Source of the DNA: Scortum barcoo
Lineage: Eukaryota; Chordata; Actinopteri; Centrarchiformes; Terapontidae
NCBI GenBank assembly: GCA_023238725.1
Contig: CM041551.1
Location: 422,001 to 486,000 of the forward strand
Reading direction: 5' to 3'
Length of the DNA stretch: 64,000 nucleotides
Part shown: positions 55,061 to 64,000 of the stretch, in pieces
Layout: each line of letters opens with the position of its first letter
How positions within the stretch are numbered: the stretch's first letter is position 1
Position numbers and translations under genes: made by a program
Notes under the pieces: model-generated
What the model saw: only the letters and a program-made list of their open reading frames with translations
Told to the model about the DNA's origin: nothing
The model's database searches: none

Positions 55061-55742
55061 TTCTTCTAGCTTATGTAGAATATTGTTTTTGGCTTGCTGC
55101 CTATTTTACATTAGAGATATACGTGAACTAACCTAACAGTCTCATCGGTTCGAAAGTGTAGAAAGCTTTATTGTCGACGAAAACGAACAAGGAGTTCAAT
55201 TTAAGGTACGAAATACCTGCTAGCTTATCCAAGCTATTCCGTTGCAGCGAGTTAGCGCTGAAGTCATTTAAACAGAGGTGTCTCTTATGTGATGCTGTGT
55301 GCCAAACTAAATGCAAAATAACAAATTCACAACGACCGAATTCTTTCGTTCACGTAAAGAAAAAGACAGATACATACATTCATACAGACAGAGCTAACTC
55401 AGCGGTTCGGTAACTGTAGAATCAACACCGTTAACCGTGGACATTGCAAACCTGTTTGCAGCTAACCCAACTCTTACCGTTATGTCAGAGATTTTCTTGA
55501 TATTTTAAATTGCATAGTTATTAAACTATCGCAAATTCTTTAACCAAATACTGTCTCAACACCAGCACTATACTTTCCCTCCACTATATTTAGTTAGAAT
55601 AGTTGGTACAGGTTGGATCAGGTGTGTAGCCAGCCGAAAGTAATCAGGTGTGGGCCGAGTAGGGAGGGATGAGAAATATACAGTCCTGGGGTTTGGACAA
55701 GTGTGTGCTTCAGGATTCAAACCAGCCATTGTCAGTCACATC

Positions 55743-56425
55743 ACATCAGAATCAGAATTAGAATGAGCTTTATTGGCCAGGTATGTGTACACTCTCTCTC
55801 AGAACGTACACACAGAATACAAAGAACAGACAGCAGCTTAAAATGTAGAAAAATATAAACTAAATAAAATAACAGCAACTCAAAGGTTAAAAACTCAACT
55901 TAACTTAAGTAACTTAACTTAAAGTAAGTAACTTAAACTGCTATGTACCCATGTAAGAGTAGAGTGGTGAGAGTGCAAACAATGTATGAGATAAATCTAA
56001 TTATTGCAGTGGATAGCTTATGTACAGAGGTGTGTGGTTATGACAGAGTATTATATACAGTATATACAGTATATACAGCACACATACTGTGTTTGTCAGT
56101 GGAGATATTTACATGTTATAAACTGTAAAAAGCTATGAAACATATTGTTTATAGATATATTGTTTACAGAAATGTTATATTGTTGGTATATTGTAGGTAT
56201 ATTGTTTTAAGATATAATCTATAATATATGAATATGAATATATAATATAATCACAGGGATTGTTCCTGACGCTCTGACTGGTGTTAAATGTTCATCAGAG
56301 TGACAGCCTGTGGGAAGAAACCCCTCTTGTGTCTGGTTGTCAGGAGGACATGGAGGCGTCTGTGTGCTCTTGGCTGCTGTCACCAAGAAAGCATGCTGAC
56401 AAGCTCTAAAATACAGCAGCACCAC
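55743..56425 (-). mobile_element. LINE 3'-end remnant in ift74 intron 1
   Basis: AGAATCAGAATTAGAATGAG followed by 'ctttattggccaggtatgtgtacac' is the reverse-oriented 3' tail of a fish L2/Rex-like LINE. It extends rightward through AT-rich sequence to 'tgacagcctgtgggaagaa' and 'ctgctgtcacc...' at about 56,305-56,385. No intact coding frame. It ends about 60 bases before ift74 coding exon 1. Confidence 0.65.
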
Positions 56426-56487
56426 CAGCTTGTATGAATTTTTTTACCAGCCTTCAGTTCATAATTTTTCCACTGGTTTTAGGCATC

Positions 56488-56616
56488 ATGGCGAGCCATC
56501 GTCCTTCCTCGAGCATGGGCCGCACAGGGAGTCGCAGTGGCTCTGTGGTCCCTGGCACTGGAAGACCCCCAACGGCCGTCCGACCCCCTCCTACAGCAAA
56601 TCGAGTCTCAACTGCG
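56488..56616 (+). CDS. ift74: ift74 coding exon 1
   Basis: 43 codons from the start ATG. The acceptor is CTGGTTTTAG, five bases before the ATG, and the donor ACTGCG|GTAAAT ends in phase 0. The residues are Ser/Arg/Pro-rich (basic tubulin-binding N-terminus). Confidence 0.95.
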
Positions 56617-59600
56617 GTAAATCAGCTTTAACTTGGATGCTTTTTAACTGTGAAATGCTGTTAGCATTACTCTGTTTAGGTCACAGCAGCAGATCAACTA
56701 TAATAGCAAATGTACAAAAGTCCAAAAGTAACTTTCAGTGCTGTGGACTCAGCGGACCAGTTTTATGTCTTTGATTGAAATGTTTTGGCAAACAACAGAT
56801 GTGATGATGAATTTACCATGGCAGAATGAGTAGATTCTGTGCACCACAGAAATAATGTCTCAGTAAGGTGGTTTAGAACAGAACTTTGGTCTGTTTGAAA
56901 TAATTGTGTATAAAATCACTCATGATAAATATAAGTTTCTGTACAGTTGTGTAGGATGCACCTCCTAATTACATAGCCACTTTTATGAAGCCCAGTATCT
57001 CCTTTCTTAAAACTGACTGGCTTATGCTCTTTGCTCCTAATTTACCTGATTTACGGAAGCAGCATTTCACTTTACATTTATCAAATGGGACTGACTTTAG
57101 ATTTTGTAGTGTTGGCACAACTTTTTTACCAATATTTTCTATAAATAATGGTATAGAAACAGAGTCATCCAGAGTTTAATTTTCAATTCAGATGGTTCCA
57201 GGTTCAAGTGGTCATCCTGCTATGAGGGGCGGCATTCCTATCACTACCCCAGTGGTCTTGTCAGCACAGATCAAAGTGACTGACAGGCCTGTGACCCAAC
57301 AGGGGCTCAGTGGGATGAAGACTGGCATGAAAGGTTGGAAGTGACATGGAACCCTTCTGTCCACATTGATAGATTTGTATTTTTATTGGTTTTTAGGACA
57401 GGCACTTTTAGCTTCTGTGAGCCATGTTAAAACAGACATTACATCATTAAAAGTCTCTCCTCTGTCTTTCTCTCAACCACTTCCTTCCTTCTTTTATTCC
57501 CAAAAGGGCCTCAGAGACAGATTTTGGACAAGTCCTACTACTTGGGCCTTCTCAGGTAACATATGCTAGTGCAAGTCCTCCCCTAAACTGTTATATAAAA
57601 CATGTTGAGCTTTTAGTGGTATTACCTTGGATTTTTACATTTTTAAATATCTACTTAAAATGCTCACACAGCAGAGGAGATAGGAGTAGAAACTGCTAGA
57701 AAAGTAACTCTTTGTGCACTGCCAATAGTATCTTTTTATTTGAGTTCAAGTGTTGAGAGCAAATGATTACCTCACCTTGTTATATTTTATGTACAGTATA
57801 TCAAATGATATCTGGTTGTGTAGTATTTTGTGCTCACACATATGCACCCCAACCTTTCCCCCCACATAACAAACCCCAGTTTAACTCTTGGTTAGTTACA
57901 GAAAAAATGGGAACACTTGGTGTGAAAATTTATGCCGACATTGTTCATTGCCAAGTGTATATTATAGCACCAGACATGTAATTTACAATGGTATCACCCA
58001 GTGTGTTGATTATTCTAACAGAGTGAGACAAAATCAGTCTGGAACTGAGTTCAGGCAGCCTCTTATTGAACATTTAGATCGTTCCAAAGTAATCTAATGT
58101 TACTGAGTGTTTACAGCTGTGGATATGTGACCATATTCAGTTGCAGAGAATACATTATTTCAGCATACACACTTTGTGGATCATTACAACCCTATATTAC
58201 ACTATGCAGCATGTGTTTCAGCAGGAGAACCATTTCTCAGTTTTACCATGTTAAAGTAAATATTTCTGTTGTCCTCTTGTTAGGAGTAAGATCAATGAGT
58301 TAAACACAGAGACCAGCAAAATGCACAAAGAGATTGACAATTACAACCAGGAGAACTCTGTTTATCTCTCCTATGAGAAGAGGTGAGTGGTCATTTTACT
58401 TATCAGTGCTGAAAAGGGAAATGTTATGGGATGACTGTGCTGATCCATTTGGACATCATCAAGTGCTAGAAATTATCACCTAATTTCATCATTTCATCAT
58501 ATCACCATTTAAAGATAAAGGGCATGGAAGGTTAAAGTAATATGCTTATTGTGTGAGAAAAATAAGATATATGCAGGAAGAATCTATTCCTACATAGATC
58601 AGAAAAGATGAGATGAGTTGCTGTGAGGATCTATCTGACCCAGCTCAGCAGATGACACAGTGAGTGATCTTACACACGTGTCATGGTAATTAATCAGAGC
58701 AGCACCCTATATTTTTTAATTTTTTAATCTTCTGCGGTGAGTGAATGTTAGACAAAAGAAGTTGAATCCTAGTCTGTTTGCACAGGAAAAAAGTATATGA
58801 GGGATCTGGTAACATTGGCTATATTGAGCATAAACTTAAGCCCGATGCTTTGTATTGCATCATCTGTCACATGGGTGTTTTTATTTGTGACGCTTTGATA
58901 CACTGCCAAGTAATGATTATAGCCGTCGACAATTCTTTTCTCCATCTCTCCTCCGCTCCTCGGAGCTGTGTGTGCCTCAGATAGACTTTATGTGTCTGTG
59001 GACAGACGTGTGGTTATCATCACATAGGAAAAGTATCAGATTGCAGCTCAGCATCAGCAAATAATCAGTATTAAATGACTCTGATCAGGGACCAAAAATA
59101 TTTGAGCTGGACACCCTGAATTATAATGAACAATAAAATAAAAATTCAACAACTAGGACTGGACCTGAGTAATTCACTGTTCAGATGCTCCTGCGCGGGT
59201 CGGTATGCATTTTTCAATTTTGGGAATCTGATAATGTTTTTAGTGTTTGTTTTGTTTTTTGTTTTTTAAATGGGTGATGATAGACAGTGTCAACTTATGC
59301 ATTGAGTAATGTGTTACCGGCCAGTTGTCTCTCTCATCTAGTCACATTTGCTCAAACAGCTAACCAGGACTAGCTGATGCTACAGTGGTGACGTAAAAGT
59401 GCGACCAAGTTTATCATTATGTTGTTAAATAATGCATGTTAACTTGCCACTGAAGGGACAGTGGCTAGTACCATAATAGTACTCAGGACAGCACTACAAA
59501 TTACCAGCTCTTTGGTGTTTCCTTTCCCCTTCAGAGCCGAAGGTCTGGCTGTACAGATTAGGGATCTACAAGGCCAACTTGCTGACTACAACATGGTAAG

Positions 59601-60273
59601 GAGCTGTAGACTAGAAGTTTTAGCCATTGGCTGTAATTATGTGAATGAAAATACTAATAGATTACAAAGCTTACTTAGATTATCCTAAAGAAATTACATG
59701 CAGAAAAGAGCTTCCCCCAGCACGGCTGCAAAATGATGGTGAAGGTTTGGTCAATGCAGTTAAGTCAGTATACTTGTAGGTAACTAAATGTCATTTGAAT
59801 ATTAGCTGTGTACTTCAAGGGCTGAAATGCCCGGTACAGCAGTTTAAAATATCTTGAATAGCTTACAGTAGACTCAGCTACTCTTTTTTTGTGATTCATT
59901 TTTGTGTAAATTATTATTTTTCTTTGTATTTCCAGCTAGTGGACAAACTCAATACTAGCACTGAGATGGAGGAAATGATCAACGACTACAACATTGTAAG
60001 TACACCATCAAAGAAATATCTAAACTGTTCTGACACCTCCTGCTTAAAACCTAAAAAGTCATAAGTCAAGTCAAAGACAGGATTTAGGGTAAAGGGTGGA
60101 TGAACTGTTCCTTTTAATAAATAATTCATATAAAAAACACAAGTATAATGCCTCTTAATTCCTTTGTCTTTTGTCTTTCCCCTTCATTTTCCTCTCTCTG
60201 TAACCTCCCAGTTGAAAGCCCAGAATGACAGTGAGGCTGAAAACATTGATAGCATCTTCTCTGAAAGGAGAGA
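56488..60273 (+). CDS. ift74: Intraflagellar transport protein 74 (N-terminal ~200 codons; continues off window)
   Basis: Seven coding exons join in correct phase to 602 coding bases. The protein begins MASHRPSSSMGRTGSRSGSV and has the basic, Gly/Pro/Arg-rich N-terminus known to bind tubulin together with IFT81. SAQIKVTDRPVTQQGLSGMK and [20 protein letters not shown] follow, then the first coiled-coil segments (YNQENSVYLSYEKRAE; LVDKLNTSTEMEEMINDYN). This matches human IFT74 almost block by block; IFT74 is a core IFT-B subunit needed for cilium assembly. The human protein has 600 residues, so about two thirds lies beyond the window. The next exon was not seen before 64,000; the intervening intron holds the antisense lrrc19-like gene. 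Confidence 0.96.
57192..57333 (+). CDS. ift74: ift74 coding exon 2
   Basis: Encodes MVPGSSGHPAMRGGIPITTP then VVLSAQIKVTDRPVTQQGLS. Acceptor TTTCAATTCAG, donor AAAG|GTTGGA (weak but in phase 1). Confidence 0.93.
57507..57555 (+). CDS. ift74: ift74 coding exon 3
   Basis: A 49-base exon encoding [15 protein letters not shown], the best conserved block of the N-terminal third. Acceptor CCCAAAAG, donor CTCAG|GTAACA. Confidence 0.95.
58284..58382 (+). CDS. ift74: ift74 coding exon 4
   Basis: Encodes SKINELNTETSKMHKEIDNY then NQENSVYLSYEKR; start of the coiled coil. Acceptor CTCTTGTTAG, donor AGAG|GTGAGT. Confidence 0.95.
59535..59595 (+). CDS. ift74: ift74 coding exon 5
   Basis: Encodes AEGLAVQIRDLQGQLADYNM. 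Acceptor CCCCTTCAG, donor CATG|GTAAGG, ending in phase 0. Confidence 0.95.
59936..59995 (+). CDS. ift74: ift74 coding exon 6
   Basis: Encodes LVDKLNTSTEMEEMINDYNI. Acceptor TATTTCCAG, donor CATT|GTAAGT. Confidence 0.95.
60212..60273 (+). CDS. ift74: ift74 coding exon 7 (last one in the window)
   Basis: Encodes LKAQNDSEAENIDSIFSERR, ending in phase 2 at donor GAGA|GTAAGT. It corresponds to human [20 protein letters not shown]. Confidence 0.92.
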
Positions 60274-61964
60274 GTAAGTATTTGGTCAGTGACTAAATAT
60301 GGTGATTGCAGGGTGTAAAACTCAGTTGTATAGCTTGAGAACACCACAGTAAGAATTTATGTTGGGAAATCCGGTTGTTAGTGATAGCTGTGGAAAAAAA
60401 ACAACAGAGTTAGAGAAAAATAAATAGTAATAATAATAAATAAACATTCTAATAAGAAGACATGCATTTTGTATTTATAAGCTTTTAATGGTTTACCAGC
60501 TTTAGTGGTTTGTTAGTGTAATCAATAATCAAGAATCTTTGTCATTATGTTTTCACATAATTACAATTAAGAATTGGTGACTCCCAGCTGTAAACATAAA
60601 TATATGTGAATATATGTAATATGTACACAGTCATAAATATCTAAAGTAATCAATGCCAGTAATTAAAATTCAAATTTTTCTAAATAATCTAATCAACATT
60701 TGATTAAGGAACTTGATACATTTTTATCATGTCATTGGACATGTCCTTAATGAATGTTTTATAGTTAAACCACAATTTGAACTGTTTTATGAATCACCAT
60801 ATTTATATGTAAACCTTGAATTGCTTTGGAGTGCAGTAGCTTGCAGTAGCAAGTAGCTTGAAAATTAATATTACATAAAAATGAATAAAGCAGAAGAAAA
60901 AAATGGTTTTAACCCACTTAAAATGTAAAATGGTCTAACTAATCCAGACTTGCAGGGAAAAAGTATTTGGGTTGTCCTATTCTCCATAAGAGTGAGAAAT
61001 TAGTGTTGTTAATACTGTTGCAAAGGAGTAGTAAATTCATTGGCACACAACATTCTGTATCACTCCCCCCCCTTGCCTAAAGAACTTGTATAAACTCTGT
61101 CAACTCTAGAATGTGGCTCTTTAAATTAGTACTATACAAACAAGCTGAGTGTAAATATATAACCTCAAGTGCAAGTTTTGCAGGAATCAACAGATTCGCA
61201 TCCATAACTCTAGAGATCGGATCTGTGAAGAATTGTGTACATAGTGCACTCTTTATGTCAAATTATGATAGACTTGATTGGTTAGCCAGAAAAAAAAGGG
61301 GCTTTGAACAAGAGCTCAACAGATTTTAGGTTAGGTTAGGATGATTCTTGTTTTTCTTTTAGGGCTTACCCAAATGCTTTGAACCTTCTACTGTTGGAAT
61401 GGTAATCAACCTCCAAATCAATTTTAGTTATATGCATTACCCCAAAAATCCCAATTAGCCCATAAAACATAGGCCAAATTTGTTAGTATGGCCTATGTCA
61501 GCATTTTATTTGATGTGGTTATTGCACATTTTGTAGCCACTTTCATTTCAATAAAAGGGAAAATCTTGAAGCCTGATTTTTACATCTTTTCAAATTGGAG
61601 CCCAGTGCTCAAAGTGGGCTGGTACTTATAGGCACGCAGTAGGCCTACTTTTTTTCTCCAAGTGAAGAAATAGAGAATTTGCAGTTTGCATAATCTGGCT
61701 AATTTATATACATTTTTATTTTACACAGAGCAAGGAGAAAGTTTTAGGAATCCCTAGACCAATGACCAATGCTTAATGAATTAATAGTTGAATTATTTAA
61801 TTAACTGCCAGGTTGTTTACCTAAGGTGATGTATATTACATGTATGCTGCTAAATGTATTTAGTGGAATTTTTTTCCGTACCATACACCAGTGCATCAGT
61901 GAGCACCTACTTTTTAGAGTACACAAGTGACATTACACAATTTATTTTTTTGATAATTGCCTCC
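60274..61964. other. ift74 intron sequence, unassigned
   Basis: AT-rich sequence with no recognised repeat or exon. An open frame at 61,111-61,329 has no known domain. Confidence 0.45.
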
Positions 61965-62302
61965 TCATCTTGTCACTGATATAGCGGCTTCCTCATATTT
62001 CTCCTCTCTACTGCGTGTCACTCTATATGGATCCTCAAAATACCCATCCTCGTCCTCTATCTGCCTGTTCTCTCGCTCAAAGGTAAATGTCTGATGGTTG
62101 AGGTATCTCCCAGTCTCTGAGAAGACAGTTGACACAATGTCCTCATCCTCTTGTTGGTGCAGGCGCTGATGATGGTAGTTGTGAAAGAGCTTGTACCAGG
62201 AAGGCCCCTTTATGGCACATACAATGAGCATGGAGGTGCTTAGTGCCAAGGCTGCAACACATGCTGTGAACTTCCATGTGTTGCCGAGCACAGGTGTCTG
62301 AT
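61965..62302 (-). CDS. lrrc19: lrrc19-like last exon
   Basis: Acceptor CCTCAACTAG at 62,303, then QTPVLGNTWK, the transmembrane helix and the tail to the TGA at 61,965-61,967. The tail has Tyr- and acid-rich motifs (DEDGYFEDPY). Confidence 0.85.
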
Positions 62303-62653
62303 CTAGTTGAGGGAGGGAGGGAGACAGAGAGAGAGACAAAGAGAGACCAGTTCCGTAAGCTTGATATGTTCTATTTGGACATCCACAGACAGTATAAGAA
62401 GAATGAGTGAAAAATTAGAACATGGGATGTATATCCATGTCTTTCTTTGTCCTACTTTTGTTGACGTTGTGGTTCTGGCTTGATGTTGGTGTAATCTTCA
62501 GCATAGTGGATGACTGTTTGTGGACTTGTGCTGTTGATTTATGTGGGTCTGTGATGGAAGTGGGTAGGGGTGATGGGTAACACATAGCTGTAGCCTCCAA
62601 AAGGTCTCTTCCAGCCTGCTCTTTTGGAGATGCACAAGTGGCTCGTGGTGCCC
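61965..62653 (-). CDS. lrrc19: LRRC19-like membrane protein, C-terminal two exons
   Basis: Two minus-strand exons joined in phase 1 encode the end of a leucine-rich-repeat C-terminal cap (TCASPKEQAGRDLLEATAMC), a Ser/Thr-rich stalk with an NQT glycosylation sequon formed across the junction, one transmembrane segment (FTACVAALALSTSMLIVCAI) and a roughly 80-residue acidic cytoplasmic tail ending EEAAISVTR. LRRC19 is an LRR membrane receptor that in human also lies antisense inside IFT74, so position and domain order agree. The LRR exon(s) were not found before 64,000 and probably lie to the right. The related protein TEMP (C1orf210) is the alternative, but the location favours LRRC19. Confidence 0.82.
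62456..62653 (-). CDS. lrrc19: lrrc19-like penultimate exon
   Basis: Acceptor ATAACATTAAG at 62,654; encodes APRATCASPKEQAGRDLLEA and a Ser/Thr/Pro-rich stalk. The donor CAAAA|GTAGGA is non-optimal, but the phase fits the next exon. Confidence 0.75.
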
Positions 62654-64000
62654 CTTAATGTTATATATAAAAGCAAGTCGATTAATGAGCATTTACCTAA
62701 ATTTATAAGTAAACAGAAGTAGACCAGAGAAGAAAAGCAAGCTAAAAAGAAAAATTAGATCAAGCAAATCTGCATTGAGGGGCTATGGAGTTGAGCTGGA
62801 TGACAGTGGAGAGAGAGTGGAGGTGTTGTACTCATTCAAATCTTCAAACTAACTTCAGTCTCCTCTCAGTCCTACTGACTTTGACTTTAAGCCTCCTTCA
62901 GACACTCCCTTTATGTTAATCTGATAGCAACTGAATTCATTCATGTCTGACCAAGGACTCTGGTCACATAACATCAATGTCACTATGGCAATCTTACAAC
63001 ATGCATGCCCTATACTGCCCTCTGGATAAAAATAATAAATGTATTATCTCTACCACTGTCTCTTGTACACAAAATCAAGCTCAGTAAGTTGGGAAACTTT
63101 TTTTAAGGCATTGAGGAAATTGGTGTTCTTATATCAGATCTGCATATAAAGCCTTTTCCCTAAGAAAAAAGCATTATATAAAAATTACCTGAACAGTCTC
63201 ATGTATTTATAATGTTCATTTATGCCAGCTGTGTGGATTGATATTCAGGACAGAACTTTACATACTGTGGATTGATATTCAGGACAGAACTTTACATACT
63301 GCAGAAAAACAGGTAGCAGAGCAGAATTCACTATCAAATTTATAAATTATGAAACTAATGTGAGAATGTATCGATAGTTTCACTGTTAGATCATGGGGCA
63401 GACATCCCTCAGGCCACTCACGCCATTTTAATTCACTACTCTTTTCTCTCCCTGCTGTCTCTTTTTGTAAATGGCATGTCTGAATGAAGCCACAAGGAAC
63501 ATTAATGTCCTCCTCCCACATTAATGTCTGAGAAAGATGCCTTTGGTAATCATGTAAATTGAGATCTAGCTTTTTAATCAATCTACTGTGCCATACCTGT
63601 GTTCTATCTATATTTTTAGAATTTCATACCCATGCACACTTTCAAAGTTATCCCTAAACATAAGTAGGCAATCTAAGATTTCTCAACCAGGCTGGGCAAG
63701 CTACATTACTGAAAGTTTTAAAGTAGTACCAGTGGTAACTCCTGCTTTTTTGACCTCTTCAATACTGCTCAGGAGTACACAGGAACAATTCCAAGGGTTT
63801 CCCTGTAGCTTCAGCACCTGATTGGACCAGACAGGGTCAGGTTAATGGATTAACAACAACTTGGTCAACACTTTAAGAGTTCTGATGGAAATATTTAATC
63901 ACTTGACTGGGATTACACTTAGTCTGCTAATAATTCTCTCTCATATTGATAATATTGACAATAGTAAGCTCCAATAAAAAAAGTATTTAGTAAGGTTATA
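62654..64000. other. Intron sequence of ift74 and lrrc19, unassigned
   Basis: No LRR-encoding exon and no ift74 exon recognised up to the window end. Contains a short tandem duplication (63,232-63,299), listed separately. Confidence 0.45.
63232..63299. repeat. Perfect 34-bp tandem duplication
   Basis: Two head-to-tail copies of a 34-base unit starting TGTGGATTGATATTCAGGAC, identical to each other. Two further bases match before the pattern ends. Confidence 0.95.

Overview
This is vertebrate genomic DNA, almost certainly from a ray-finned (teleost) fish. It is AT-rich, its genes have many small exons with GT/AG borders, and it holds fish-type repeats: Tc1-like DNA transposons, L2/Rex-like and L1-like LINEs, a Gypsy element, Harbinger-type MITEs and long dinucleotide microsatellites. 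The species cannot be told from the sequence.

Three protein-coding genes are supported. (1) rsu1 (Ras suppressor protein 1, a leucine-rich-repeat focal-adhesion protein) lies on the minus strand from about 49.4 kb to 18.8 kb. Seven coding exons are visible and encode 243 complete codons; the last ~34 codons were not found and probably lie left of the window. (2) ift74 (intraflagellar transport 74) lies on the plus strand. Its promoter region is near 55.0 kb, seven coding exons run from 56,488 to 60,273, and it continues past the right edge. (3) An lrrc19-like gene lies on the minus strand, nested antisense in the ift74 intron that follows the last visible ift74 exon; its two 3' exons are at 61,965-62,653. 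The same nesting is known for LRRC19 and IFT74 in human.

Layout: 1-18.8 kb is probably the last rsu1 intron, with two copies of one Harbinger-like MITE, two LINE remnants and long unrecognised stretches. 18.8-49.4 kb is the body of rsu1, whose introns hold four Tc1-like elements (one inserted into a LINE), L1-like remnants, and a three-level nest between 39.5 and 47.7 kb: a Gypsy element split by an L2-like LINE, itself split by an APE-type LINE with perfect 15-bp target duplications. 49.4-55 kb is the intergenic region between the divergent rsu1 and ift74 promoters, with one degenerate LINE. 55-64 kb holds ift74 and lrrc19.

Candidate regulatory sites fit gene function. rsu1 has a CArG box next to an ETS site (serum-response-element layout) just upstream of its inferred 5' untranslated exon, and ift74 has an RFX X-box-like site in its putative promoter. 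No prokaryotic features, CRISPR arrays or new multi-gene system were seen. All transposase and reverse transcriptase frames are broken.
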